Source: Chondrus crispus
Lineage: Eukaryota > Rhodophyta > Florideophyceae > Gigartinales > Gigartinaceae
DNA: 64,000 nt
Assembly: GCF_000350225.1 (NCBI RefSeq)
Contig: NW_005179103.1
Location: forward strand, 102,720 to 166,719
Direction: 5' to 3'
Shown: positions 8,263 to 18,232 of the stretch, piece after piece
Position numbering within the stretch: position 1 is the stretch's first letter
Layout of the letters: each line of letters opens with the position of its first letter
Translations under genes and position numbers: made by a program
The notes under the pieces: generated by a model
The model's database searches: none
Told to the model about the DNA's origin: nothing
Seen by the model: only the letters and a program-made list of their open reading frames with translations

Positions 8263-10890
8263 ATGAGCGAGCGAAATAGTACCCCCGTCCTGCCCATTCG
8301 CAGTGATGTGAAAGTCACTACCATTGATTCAGAGGACCATTCCAAGCAGGACACAAAACATGTCGATGAACAAGTACCGCCAACTACGTCAGTACTCCCG
8401 GCGTCACCAAGCGTGCTCTCTCCTGAACAAAAATTAAAAGCCGACGATACGTTCGGAATAGACGGCATTCCAAGCGCTGCGGCGCATTGCTCACAGGATA
8501 CAGCAGCCATTGTAATTACGACGGAAGAAAAGGTTCTCGAAGGGACTAAGGGATCGCCACGCAGGTCGCCAGAGTTGGCTGCAACCATGGAGGTACCACG
8601 TCGTTTTGATATTTCAGAGAAAGCGCCTGAGAATGAAGGACGAGGAGATTCCAAGCCCCTCCAAACTTATCGGGAATCAAAGCCTGCTGATTGCGCCAAG
8701 AATGCAGCGGAAGCCCACGCCTTGGACCGACTTGCAGTTAAACCCGAGAGCAAACCGCTCCCTCTAGAGAGCGTGCATGAAGCGGCACAAGAAGAACGTC
8801 ACGAATCGTCATTCAGGTGTTCTGAGTTGACTTCAATGACAACTCCACGTTTGCGAAGCGATAAGCCCGAGAGATCTTTTGAGACAGAAACGCTAGTAAA
8901 GGCCGGCAAATTGGACTCTGCTCGGAAGTCTGAGGAGCCTGTCCAAAAACGTGATCAGTTTGAACGTACCTCCGTCACAAAACAAGACTGCGCTGCGAAG
9001 CGAATACCCGAAAAGCAAGGTCAGGGAGATTTGAAGGAAGTTGAATCTCTACGTTTAGAGTCCAAGTCCGAGAAATTACAGTCCGAGATAAAGTCACAGA
9101 AAGCTGTCGAGGATAAGGATCGACTGGCAAATAACTCGGACAAGCAATCCAATTGCCCTCCGCAACAATTGCTCAGGGAAGAAGAGCGAGTGGACTCAAA
9201 GCCCTTGGAAGTTGCGGGCAAAGCAAAGCAAAATCTTGAGGGTTTCAAAGCTGTCTCAAGCCATCCAAGTGAACGACAAGGAGATGTGCCTGAGCAAGCT
9301 TGCATGAAAGATGAACAAATGAACACGAAGGACTCGCAATCCCCCAAGAAGTCACCTGAAAACATTCACAATGGGAAGACCCTCAAGAGCCCCTCCGACA
9401 AATCAATTCCATCCTCTGAATCGCAATCGAGCAGCAGCGAAGGTTCAGAGAGTGGCTCATCAACTCTTGAGAGTGATTCATCTAGTCCTTCATCAGCTGA
9501 GGTCGTCATTGCGACCACGGCTTTGATGATGAAGGATGACGAAGGACCAATGGACAAGGCCGCACTGCGAACAAAAAATGAGCAAAATGTGAATGACATT
9601 GAGATAAAAAAACCTACAATACAAGTGACTGCAGCGCACAAGCTTCTAGCGCTCGGGAAGGTCTCAGGGGTAATGGATAAGACGGTCATCATCATGAGCA
9701 CAGAAGCTGAGAAGGCGAAGTCCTCCGGTATGCCTTGTGTTGAAAGCGAACGGGATATCGCAGAGGCATCTGCGCTTGACTCTGGTTCGATTGTGTGCTT
9801 CGGCGATAGAACTGTCCTCGGTGAGATATTCGAGACCTTCGGCCAAGTGAGGTCTCCGTATTACATTATTCGTTTCAACAACGAAGAAGAAATTTCCGAA
9901 GTGAACGCTAAAGTGGGACGGGATGTGTTCTACGTGCCGGAGCTTTCAAAAACTGTTCGTGCAAAGGATGTCCACATAAAAGGGTACGACTCGAGCAACT
10001 TTTTTGACGAGGAAGTCGGAAATAAGGAGTTTTCTGATGACGAGGCCGAGGCCGAGGCCCGCCGTAGTCGCAAGCGTGCGAGGCAAGGGGGGTTGCCCAC
10101 ATCTCTATCAGCGAAATCTATACAACGGGGCGCAGTGACACCGAAGAGGTTTATGCCGAGGCAGCGTCTTCAGAATGAAAAACAAGGTTGGAGGACGAGG
10201 TCGCAATCTGCGTATGTACCTGGCCGTGGAGGGGACGGCTTTAACCCAAATCTAGGACCGACAGCTCCTCACATGAGTATGAGCGCGACCGGAGCTGCAG
10301 CTAGTAACGGAGCCTTCCATCGAGGACAACCGAACCATGGAAGCTGGGGAGGGCAACGTGGCAATGAGTTCGAGAATAGAATGGTGAATGCGGTCCATCC
10401 CCCAAATGCAATGAGACATGGGAATGCGAGAGTCGCACCTAACAATGCTTATTCCAACAGCATGTACACGCCCTCAGCCCTAATGCACCAACCGGGAGCC
10501 CCATGGGTCAATGGGGGGCAAACGTATCAAGGATCCCCTAATTCAGCGATGGTGCCGCATGGTCCATATCCTGGAGGGAGAGTACCATTCCCCGCCCCGA
10601 ATGGTTTTCTACCCTACAACCAGCCTCCTACGCAGTTCCAAGGTACCCCAATCCCTCCATCGACATACTCCCCGCAATGGGCTGGGATGGGAAACGCGCA
10701 TCCATCGTCAAGTATTCAGGGCCAACCGCTCCAATATCCAACAGGGCCAAACTCCCAGATGTATCCCTCTGCTCCAATAATTTATCCCCCAGGTGCATAC
10801 AACTACCCGCAGTCATCCTTTGTCCCGGAGACGCCTCCACCCAACTTCCCAGCACCTGCAAATGACTTTCCGAGACCTCCACACAAGTAG
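8263..10890 (+). CDS. NAF1: H/ACA ribonucleoprotein assembly factor NAF1
   Basis: An 875-residue protein with its ATG at 8263. The first ~500 residues are low-complexity, Lys/Glu/Ser-rich, with an acidic/Ser run (about residues 385-415). The Gar1/Naf1 domain spans about residues 505-600: GSIVCFGDRTVLGEIFETFG, then SPYYIIRFN and the KDVHIKGYDSSNFFDEE segment typical of NAF1. An acidic patch, a basic RRSRKRAR stretch and a long Pro/Gly/Asn-rich tail follow. NAF1 loads NOP10, NHP2 and dyskerin onto nascent H/ACA RNAs in the nucleoplasm and is later replaced by GAR1. The acidic N-terminal extension and the PPG-rich tail argue for NAF1 rather than GAR1, which has glycine/arginine tails. An AATAAA-like sequence lies about 10 bp after the stop. 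Confidence 0.88.
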   Translation: MSERNSTPVLPIRSDVKVTTIDSEDHSKQDTKHVDEQVPPTTSVLPASPSVLSPEQKLKADDTFGIDGIPSAAAHCSQDTAAIVITTEEKVLEGTKGSPRRSPELAATMEVPRRFDISEKAPENEGRGDSKPLQTYRESKPADCAKNAAEAHALDRLAVKPESKPLPLESVHEAAQEERHESSFRCSELTSMTTPRLRSDKPERSFETETLVKAGKLDSARKSEEPVQKRDQFERTSVTKQDCAAKRIPEKQGQGDLKEVESLRLESKSEKLQSEIKSQKAVEDKDRLANNSDKQSNCPPQQLLREEERVDSKPLEVAGKAKQNLEGFKAVSSHPSERQGDVPEQACMKDEQMNTKDSQSPKKSPENIHNGKTLKSPSDKSIPSSESQSSSSEGSESGSSTLESDSSSPSSAEVVIATTALMMKDDEGPMDKAALRTKNEQNVNDIEIKKPTIQVTAAHKLLALGKVSGVMDKTVIIMSTEAEKAKSSGMPCVESERDIAEASALDSGSIVCFGDRTVLGEIFETFGQVRSPYYIIRFNNEEEISEVNAKVGRDVFYVPELSKTVRAKDVHIKGYDSSNFFDEEVGNKEFSDDEAEAEARRSRKRARQGGLPTSLSAKSIQRGAVTPKRFMPRQRLQNEKQGWRTRSQSAYVPGRGGDGFNPNLGPTAPHMSMSATGAAASNGAFHRGQPNHGSWGGQRGNEFENRMVNAVHPPNAMRHGNARVAPNNAYSNSMYTPSALMHQPGAPWVNGGQTYQGSPNSAMVPHGPYPGGRVPFPAPNGFLPYNQPPTQFQGTPIPPSTYSPQWAGMGNAHPSSSIQGQPLQYPTGPNSQMYPSAPIIYPPGAYNYPQSSFVPETPPPNFPAPANDFPRPPHK

Positions 10891-11874
10891 CGAAATCAAA
10901 TAAACTTTTTTCTACCTTGTTCGAACTTGCCCTACTAACTCGCATTGCCCCATGGCCACATGTACAAAAAGAAGCATATGTGATCATGGCAATGAAGTAC
11001 AGTTTGCGTTACCTTAATGGGGAGTGGTCAGGTTCCTACCCCATCGAAAACGCGGCTCTGATAGTTTATAAGGAAGCCCACTGCCCAGTCTGGTACCTAC
11101 TGCCACTTGCCTCATGAAAGCCCTCTCGATATACTGGCTCACCTCTCTAGTTCCGTGCCCGCCACTGGGATTTAAAGAGTTAACATCCCCGTCGCTGTGA
11201 ACTTAAAAACCTATCCCTGAGCTGTTGAGCTCGGCAATGACGGTTCCGCAAGCATTGCCCTGCATGTCCGACGGGTCGTGCTGGAGCCCATACAAGAGTT
11301 GCGTGGGGAAGTCAAGGTTCATGCGCTGGATCTTGCCTGGTGCCAGGCCACTGCTGCCACCAGCAGTGCATCCTCGAAGCGTTGTGTACACTGTGTCCCC
11401 GAGTGGTACAACAGTAGAGAGATTTCTTAAGCAGAAACTGCAAAGAAACTGTTAAAAAACTGAAATTAGGATCTGCTGGTTCCAATTAACACACACCCAG
11501 CCGCCGGGCCTCCTACTGTAACCCCGGCCTAAAGGGGGGACCCTCATTCTGCGTCTTATGGTGTCCCGGAGTGCAAAGTCGGTGAATTTCATCGTCAGAG
11601 CAACGTCACGGGCACGCGAGAAAGCCTGTAGACTAATGAGCAGCGCATCGCCGATACCGTTAGAACGGAGACGTAGAACGTGCGACTAAATAAACCCACA
11701 CAGATAGGTCGTCACGCGTTGTAGTCTTGACGCATGGTGGCCCATGCAGAATCAGCCATGATTTTAGATTCTAACGATTACTCCGCTGTGCTCTTGTGCG
11801 AATCACGTCTGTGATGCCATGTTGAGCTATTTTCTTGCGCTACAGTGCCACACCGGACGAAAGATTCGCGTCGT
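10891..11874. other. Intergenic region with a doubtful minus-strand exon
   Basis: About 980 bp. On the minus strand, 11203-11430 reads as an open stretch with protein-like composition (ending NSSGIGF, then stop), preceded by an acceptor-like pyrimidine tract and AG, but no upstream exon was found. One TACTGTA motif lies at 11514-11520. No RNA gene was recognised. Confidence 0.35.
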
Positions 11875-12753
11875 ATGGCAAATACGATATCCGTACATCG
11901 AAAACGATTCTTGAGAGCAGCTTCGGTCTGTACGGTCTCCACCTCTTATCATTCCTATTACACTGTACGGCATTCAAGCTATTACATGCTGAGCACTGCA
12001 GCCCAGCCCAACTCTACGACGGTCACGGTAGGGGATTGCTCTCCACGTGAAGGGATGGCCCCGACTCGTACTTCGTCCTTCTCCAAGCTGCTGCAATGGG
12101 ACAAAGACGCATCGTATATGGTATATCGCTGGTACGCCATGAACATTGTGACACGAATTCCTCTACTCGCTTTGGAGGTTAGTGGCCACGGCGTTCCTTG
12201 GCTAGCTATCCCCATACTGCTTTTCCTTTGCAAAACCCACCTCTCGGCAACCTCGGCGGCCCTCATGCTCAATTTTCTAGCCCTTACAGTTCTAGACCTT
12301 CTTGTCATTCTCATTCTCAAGCCACTCTTTCGAAGGTCACGCCCTGTTTACAATACTGGCATTGGCCATGTAACACTTCACGCCGTTGATCAATTCTCTT
12401 TCCCTTCTGGGCACTCGACAAGAGGCGGGTTTCTGTCATCCTTTGTGTGTTATTCGCAGTACTACTACTCTGCCGGCCTTGTTTCGTGGGCTGTGTCCCC
12501 GATTTTTACTGCGTTTGCCATTGTTTGGGGACTGGCAATCTGTATGTCTCGAGTGGCTCTCGGCAGGCATCATATCTTAGACGTCGTCGCAGGGTGCATG
12601 CTAGGTCTTTCTTATGTTTATGCATGGCAACATTTCTGGATTGGGGAGGTGATGGCAAGCGATCTGCGAAACGATCTTCGTTCGACTTTTTTTTCAACTG
12701 CAGTGACTTATTTTCCAAAAATGGCCTCCGGATTCGAATATCCATCCTCATGA
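11875..12753 (+). CDS. PAP2-family (type 2 phosphatidate/diphosphate) phosphatase
   Basis: The first in-frame ATG is at 11875 (292 residues); ATGs at 11986 and 12055 are alternatives, and 12055 starts the part that looks conserved. All three PAP2 signature motifs are present: C1 KPLFRRSRP (K-x6-RP), C2 FPSGHST (PSGH) and C3 SRVALGRHHILD (SR-x5-H-x3-D). The conserved His of C2 and C3 form the phosphohistidine/charge relay. About five or six hydrophobic segments make it an integral membrane protein, with ER membrane likely for the family. The pattern KPLFRRSRPVYN resembles the PLPP6/presqualene-diphosphate phosphatase branch, so the substrate may be an isoprenoid diphosphate or phosphatidate. 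Sequence alone does not decide. Confidence 0.85.
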   Translation: MANTISVHRKRFLRAASVCTVSTSYHSYYTVRHSSYYMLSTAAQPNSTTVTVGDCSPREGMAPTRTSSFSKLLQWDKDASYMVYRWYAMNIVTRIPLLALEVSGHGVPWLAIPILLFLCKTHLSATSAALMLNFLALTVLDLLVILILKPLFRRSRPVYNTGIGHVTLHAVDQFSFPSGHSTRGGFLSSFVCYSQYYYSAGLVSWAVSPIFTAFAIVWGLAICMSRVALGRHHILDVVAGCMLGLSYVYAWQHFWIGEVMASDLRNDLRSTFFSTAVTYFPKMASGFEYPSS

Positions 12754-13220
12754 CTTTCCACAAGTCCATCTCTTCCCACGGAGAAGGACGTAATACATGT
12801 AGTAGATTGATTGATGCTGGTACAGTGTGGTTTTTGTTTGCTGGACAGGTTATCCGATGGTTCAGTGCTCGGTGGACAGGACGAGAGATGGGCGTGTAAA
12901 TCTTAGAACTAGGGGGAGTGATTTACACCACAGAACAATTTTGGGAAATCGGCTTGTTAAGAGAATATGTAGTGCATACTCCAGCAGAGGTCTAACGGAT
13001 GCCGTCGGTGAATGTGCCACCTGGTATGGCTGGTCGGAAACGTCCTCACCGGCCGTGGCTTGAGCAAGACTGAGAGAAAACGGATGTCAGCCCTCGTCCC
13101 TCGGTATTCTTCAGAGATATGTGACCACAGCACGTTGAGGACACAGATACAATGGATCGCAAGTCAGTTTTTGTCAAGTTAAACATCCTCTAGGAAAACT
13201 CTAGGAAAGCTAGGGGAAAA
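12754..13220. other. Convergent intergenic region
   Basis: About 470 bp between the PAP2 stop and the stop of the minus-strand orphan. A short direct repeat, CTAGGAAAACT / CTAGGAAAGCT, lies near 13191-13211. No gene seen. Confidence 0.4.
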
Positions 13221-14651
13221 CTAATCTGACACTAATACTCTTTGCCGCGAGGTACTTTTCCTTTTCCGGCGGCGTTCTTTTGAGGATTTCTGCCCCGCCC
13301 CAACAGTACCACCCTCCGTCCGGTTGCTTGACGAGTCTTTCCCTCCTCGCTCAAACTTTCGCTGCTTCTGTTCCTCCGCTGCTGCTGCATCGACTAAGAT
13401 CGCGAGGGGGTCACTGGCATTGTAAGTGTCTTCATTTTCAGCGCGTTCGTCTCTCTCAGATTCCTCGCGCACTTTTCTTTTTTTCGGAGGAGCACCGTCA
13501 GAGTATATTCCATCTGATTCCTCTTGGCTTTCGACACGAGAAGCCGCGGAGCGCTGTCGTTTCGGTTGATGGCTGTCTACAACATCATCCCCTTCTCCCA
13601 AATCTAATCTTCGGATTTTTGTACGCCATCTTGTTGCCTTTTCACCACGCCTTCGGGAGGTTGGTGATGCTGCTATCTCTGAAAGTGTCGACCCTTGAAG
13701 CCGGGCGCGCAGTACGTCGGCAGACCGATATCCACGGTCCAGTCGTCGCACCTTCCTGCGTAAAACGGCAGGCGCTGCTGTTCTTTCAACAGATACCGGG
13801 GACATCGACAACAAGGCGGGGCGGTTTTCGGTTTCCAGCTCGGAAGAGTCGACGCTCGGTATCTCAGGTGGCTCAATCTTCTCTGTGATGTCTTCCAAGA
13901 CTGCATTTTCGAATTCCTGCTCTTGCGACGCCGCAGGGGTTGGGGTTAATCCTAACTGCAGTTCGTCAATGAAACGCTCATTGCTTCTTGGACTGAGACG
14001 ACCCATGCTCTTCAGCACGGCACGCAACCTTGCTGGAGACCCTAATGCGCGACTGGCGGTTGCGACAAATTCCGGACTATCAAACGAATCCAAGCTTGTA
14101 CTAGGGTTCAAGGAGGTTTCTTTTGCAACGGTATGAGATGGACTTGAGGTCGTATGATGCGCTTTCTCGCCGGGTGGTACGCACTTGCTTCTTCTGGCCA
14201 CTTCATTCAGTTTCCGCACGACTGTCTCTGGAGACGGAAGAACGGCAACGGGGGGCTGAAACGCGGGTTGATGCGGTAAGTTACTTTGAGTGAGGTCTGA
14301 TTCGTCATCGCGAAGCAGGGCTGTCGTATCGGTTTCGCGCAAAAGCTTAGACATTCGTCTTTTGAGGTCAGTTTGGTCGCCGAAAAGGCCATTCACTTTC
14401 TTGCGGAATCGCTTTCGCGGTTTTTGCGAGAGGGAGGTCGACGTGGGACGAGAGACTTGCTCATCTCGCTCCTGCGTTGCAGGCGGAGAGACGTGATCGG
14501 GTGTCGAGACGCGCGCCGGGAGAACAGGACCCACGAGGGCAGGTGGTGCGGGAGTGACGTTGTGTGAAGGGGGAAGACGATAGAGTGGAGTCCCCCCGGG
14601 TTGCGACGACCTTGCCGTGCGAGGTTTGGTCTTGCGCGTGTACTTGTCCAT
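13221..14651 (-). CDS. Hypothetical basic, disordered, probably nuclear protein
   Basis: A 476-residue protein from the ATG at 14651 (MDKYTRKTKPRTARSSQP). I do not recognise the family. It is Ser/Arg/Lys/Pro-rich, with no membrane segment and several basic clusters that look like nuclear localisation signals (RKRFRKKVNG, PPKKRKVREES, SKERRRKRKSTSR). A possible helical patch, FGDQTDLKRRMSKLL, occurs around residue 90. The second PKKRKV cluster matches the classical monopartite signal. The long open frame with few rare codons supports a real gene. It is divergent from PSMA1, about 0.9 kb apart. Confidence 0.65.
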   Translation of the reverse strand: MDKYTRKTKPRTARSSQPGGTPLYRLPPSHNVTPAPPALVGPVLPARVSTPDHVSPPATQERDEQVSRPTSTSLSQKPRKRFRKKVNGLFGDQTDLKRRMSKLLRETDTTALLRDDESDLTQSNLPHQPAFQPPVAVLPSPETVVRKLNEVARRSKCVPPGEKAHHTTSSPSHTVAKETSLNPSTSLDSFDSPEFVATASRALGSPARLRAVLKSMGRLSPRSNERFIDELQLGLTPTPAASQEQEFENAVLEDITEKIEPPEIPSVDSSELETENRPALLSMSPVSVERTAAPAVLRRKVRRLDRGYRSADVLRARLQGSTLSEIAASPTSRRRGEKATRWRTKIRRLDLGEGDDVVDSHQPKRQRSAASRVESQEESDGIYSDGAPPKKRKVREESERDERAENEDTYNASDPLAILVDAAAAEEQKQRKFERGGKDSSSNRTEGGTVGAGQKSSKERRRKRKSTSRQRVLVSD

Positions 14652-15539
14652 AGCAAATGTTTGGGGCAGTTCGTTGCGCACGTTCGGGATGATGGTGTTG
14701 TATTCAAGTTGCCGGGTTGAATGGAAACGACAAGTTCACGCGGCGGATATTCCGACCGGAAAACTCTGTCGTAACGAAGACGGCTAGCACAGAGGATGAG
14801 ACTACGGTCCCTTCGCAGTGGCGGAACGCATACCGATACCGATTGTACCAACACCAGACCTTGGTGTTGGCCTCGGAAAAGTTTGAAAAATCGCGCAAAA
14901 CGGTCGTACTCGCCGAAATTCAAGCCCTCGCCGGCCTCATACTCGACAGATGAGCGGATGACTTGGCACTTGTCCGCTCGCTCAATGACACTTGGCGTTT
15001 CAAGTCGCTCATACGATCCTCGTCACACCCCAACGTAACATTTTAACATTTGGATGCTGCCCCGCAAATTGCACCACTGGGCTACTGTTACACGCTCCTC
15101 TGTTTCCTTTTATAATTTTTATAATTTTTCTGTCTATGTTTTAATTAATACATGGCCACGCGCAGACTTGAATTACTTCACAGGTGTACACGTGTATATT
15201 ATACTGTAATTGGGTTACTGTATTCCACTCGTCCTTCAAATATGAAAACACGTGTATAACACACACACGTGGCTCCCGCTTCCAACATAGTTCAACTTGG
15301 TGAGTGAAAGGGAAACGTGGATACCGGTATGCCTACTCGTCCCCATCGATCCCCGCGACTGTTGCAGCCGACAATCGAACATTCCCAAAGCCGATTCTCC
15401 CCGCATTTGAATCGATCTCTTGACGGCTTTTCCGCTTTCGACCTCGACGATCTCTCATCTGCCTTCTTTCTTCCCAACCGCGTTAACCACACCGCTCACC
15501 CGCAGCGCTACGAAGTAGGGATCCTTGATCTTCATCAGG
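14652..15539. promoter_or_regulatory. Divergent promoter region upstream of PSMA1 with CACGTG boxes
   Basis: About 890 bp. Three CACGTG cores occur at 15189-15194 (inside the palindrome TACACGTGTA), 15249-15254 and 15266-15271, that is 270-350 bp before the PSMA1 ATG. CACGTG is the G-box/E-box core bound by bHLH or bZIP factors in many eukaryotes. TACTGTA occurs at 15202 and 15216, and an AT-rich stretch (TATAATTTTTATAATTTTT) near 15110. The regulatory role is inferred. Confidence 0.4.
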
Positions 15540-16322
15540 ATGTTTCGCAATCAGTATGACACCGACATTACCACGTACAGTCCACAAGGGCGTCTTCATC
15601 AGGTCGAGTACGCCATGGAAGCGGTCAAGCAAGGGTCTGCTGTCGTCGGGCTCCGCTCCAACACCCATGTCGTCATGGCGACGTTGAAACGCTCCGCCTC
15701 AGAATTGGCCTCTCATCAAAAGAAGCTGTCCGTCATTGACGACCACATTGGCGTTGCAATTGCTGGGTTGACTGCCGATGCCCGCGTACTCTCCCGTTTC
15801 ATGCGCACTGAATGCCTCAACCATAAGTATGTCTATGAGGAACCCCTGGCCCTCTCACGTCTCGCTCTCTCCGTTGCGGATAAGTGCCAGGTTTCGACAC
15901 AGCGCGCAAGCAAGAGGCCCTACGGCGTGGGTCTCCTCATTGCAGGATACGATCAGACTGGCCCTCACCTTTTCCAGACATGTCCAAGTGGTAACTACTA
16001 CGAGTACATGGCCATGGCAATCGGATCACGGAGCCAGGGCGCGAAGACTTATTTGGAAAGAACTTTTGAGCAATACAAAGATTGCTCTCTTGAAGAGCTC
16101 ACTAAGCATGCCGTCATTGCATTGAGAGAAACCGTATCTTCATCGAAGGACACTGAGCTGACCTCAGAAAATACCGCCGTTTCTATTGTTGGCAAAGGGA
16201 CCAAGTTTACAATTTATGAAGACGATGAAGTCAAGCCCTACCTCGCCGCCATCGAGTCAGATGATACCGAACCAGCAGCGGACGCGCCTCCAGCCGACTC
16301 AACTGCCATGACCGATGCATAG
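15540..16322 (+). CDS. PSMA1: 20S proteasome subunit alpha type-1 (alpha-6)
   Basis: 260 residues, the usual length. The start is the ATG at 15540, giving MFRNQYDTDITTYSPQGRL, the typical alpha-6 N-terminus; the open frame begins 15 nt earlier but not at a conserved start. The proteasome alpha signature YSPQGRLHQVEYAMEAVKQG is intact near residues 13-32, followed by the conserved GLTADARVLSRFMR, GYDQTGPHLFQTCPSGNYYEY and SRSQGAKTYLER segments. Alpha subunits form the outer gated rings of the 20S particle in nucleus and cytosol. The acidic C-terminal tail is normal for the family. Assignment to alpha-6 rather than another alpha subunit rests on the FRNQYD start and the SRSQGAKTYLE segment. Confidence 0.95.
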   Translation: MFRNQYDTDITTYSPQGRLHQVEYAMEAVKQGSAVVGLRSNTHVVMATLKRSASELASHQKKLSVIDDHIGVAIAGLTADARVLSRFMRTECLNHKYVYEEPLALSRLALSVADKCQVSTQRASKRPYGVGLLIAGYDQTGPHLFQTCPSGNYYEYMAMAIGSRSQGAKTYLERTFEQYKDCSLEELTKHAVIALRETVSSSKDTELTSENTAVSIVGKGTKFTIYEDDEVKPYLAAIESDDTEPAADAPPADSTAMTDA

Positions 16323-16576
16323 GATCAACACGCATTCTTGAAAGCCATGTCACTTTGTAAAGCTGTCGTCCAGTTTCATACCTAATCTCCCTTTAGCGCC
16401 GCACTTTCTAATTCAGCAAAGTCAGTGAATGAAGTTAATTTTGTGTCTACATAAATAGCTTGGTATACAGAGCTCAAGATGGGCAGACGTGTTTGATTTC
16501 ATATCAGCGTCTTGCATTTCAGGCACTCCTCCTTTTTCGTCAACATGCAGCGAGTTGTCCACCATGCACCCGGTTG

Positions 16577-18232
16577 TCAAGTTCCTTTCTCCGGTATGTA
16601 CGAAGCCATGGGGTCATCTCTCATCTGTTTTCGCAACTGATATGCTTCCTTCGCTGCTTTGGACATTCCCCCTGGGTCATCTGCTCCTATTCTTGAGTGC
16701 TTCCCCCTCGCCGTGTCAAGCTCTGCCATCATGCGCTCCTCATGCGCTTGTTTGCGGATTTGCTTCGCAACTTCATTTTGGTGCTCCTTTTCCTTCTCTA
16801 AGGCTTCTTCCTCTGGTAATGCATTCTCTTGCCTTTCCCTCTCGAGCTTTTCCCATTGCTTCGTAAGCGGCTCTGGGTTCCTTTTTGCTATCGCTGCTTC
16901 TGTTCTCTTCGCCATGTCTGCTTCAGTGGCCAATGCAGCCTGCTTTCCAGCGTCACCGGTGCAATAGCAGTTCCTTTGCGTGGAGTGACAGCAGCCGTAG
17001 CCCCAGTTTCCATCTTTGTAGAAACTGCCCCATATTGCATTATGATTCTTTTCAAGAATGTCCTCTGGATACTTGCTCACTGGTATTATCTCCCTGGCTC
17101 CTTTCAGAGCCCTTCCATCGCTGCTGAACTCAACATAAGCTTCAGTTTGTTGGACGCCCTCAATTCCGGGATCTAGCTTCGCGTACTCCTGGCCGCCGTA
17201 TTTCTCCCGAATTTCATCTTGACGCCGTTTGTCGAGCCCCTTCTTCTTGGCCTCAAAGTCTTTGAAAAGAGCTTCTGCTCTAGAGGGCTCCGCTTGAAGG
17301 TGCGGCAGATTTCTCCCTGCTTCTGCTGCCTTCAGCGTGTGCGACTCCATTTGAGCAAGTTTTGTTACATCCCCAGAGTATCGCACAAAATTGTCACCTG
17401 CGTAGTCCTTGTCATCGGAGTTAATATCCGGGTTAGGATCTGCCCGCATCGCCCTTGACTTGGGGTCGTAGTAGGCCGAGTCTGTATTCAAGTTGATCAG
17501 GTACTTCGCGGTGTCTTCGCGGATTCGCAAGTTGCGTACAACCATTTTCGAGCCCTGACCAGCATCCTGCTCCACAGCACCATCTTTTTCCATATCTGAA
17601 TCAGAGTCGTCTGAATCGTCCCCATCAGAGAGTTCATCTGAATTTCCTTTCCCAGGTCTTTGCTTTTTTGAGCGATTGCGCAATTCCGCATCCAGCTTCT
17701 GCACCTTCAGAGCCCGCCTCTCAGCTTCGATCTTTTCATACCTCTCTAAGACCTTATCGTACTCAGTACTTTCATCATATCCATTCCATCGATCCCTCTT
17801 TCCTGCAAAATCAAGGTTAACTGAGGCAATGGCCTCGTCCGGGCGAATGTTGCGCCCAGTAAGCTTTGCACCTCTCCGTCGCGGCCTTTCGAGACAATTT
17901 TTCTTCTTGTGTGTCATCGCACCACAATTTTCACATGCACCCTTCCTGTATTTTGTCGCGGCGGGCCCTACAGTCTCCCCACGTGGGAGCCATTTGCCAA
18001 GGGGGTCAAAATTTCTCTTGAGCGCTTTCTGATTTCGCTGGTGCTTCAGTGAGGGTGTTTCTTGGTCTATATACCACGGAGCCTGAGCTATGTACTCCGG
18101 TATGTGAGGGTTGATGATTTTCCCATCGTCGTCGATGGCGGGTGGGGCGGTCCCAGCTTTGCGAGCCTCCTCAAGCTCCTTGGCTGCTTTCCACGCCTCC
18201 CTCGATTTGAAAGCGCCACTTGAGGATGCCAT
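16577..18232 (-). CDS. SLU7: Pre-mRNA splicing factor SLU7
   Basis: 551 residues from the ATG at 18232. Conserved SLU7 blocks are visible: the N-terminal PHIPEYIAQAPWYID segment, a CCHC zinc knuckle CENCGAMTHKKKNC (about residues 99-112) followed by RPRRRGAKLTG, then LDFAGKRDRWNGYD, and the Slu7 family core with SAYYDPKSRAMR and AQMESHTLKAAE. SLU7 acts in the second catalytic step of splicing and influences 3' splice-site choice; the knuckle also helps retain it in the nucleus. Its presence fits the few introns of this genome. Convergent with PSMA1, 254 bp between stops. Confidence 0.95.
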   Translation of the reverse strand: MASSSGAFKSREAWKAAKELEEARKAGTAPPAIDDDGKIINPHIPEYIAQAPWYIDQETPSLKHQRNQKALKRNFDPLGKWLPRGETVGPAATKYRKGACENCGAMTHKKKNCLERPRRRGAKLTGRNIRPDEAIASVNLDFAGKRDRWNGYDESTEYDKVLERYEKIEAERRALKVQKLDAELRNRSKKQRPGKGNSDELSDGDDSDDSDSDMEKDGAVEQDAGQGSKMVVRNLRIREDTAKYLINLNTDSAYYDPKSRAMRADPNPDINSDDKDYAGDNFVRYSGDVTKLAQMESHTLKAAEAGRNLPHLQAEPSRAEALFKDFEAKKKGLDKRRQDEIREKYGGQEYAKLDPGIEGVQQTEAYVEFSSDGRALKGAREIIPVSKYPEDILEKNHNAIWGSFYKDGNWGYGCCHSTQRNCYCTGDAGKQAALATEADMAKRTEAAIAKRNPEPLTKQWEKLERERQENALPEEEALEKEKEHQNEVAKQIRKQAHEERMMAELDTARGKHSRIGADDPGGMSKAAKEAYQLRKQMRDDPMASYIPEKGT

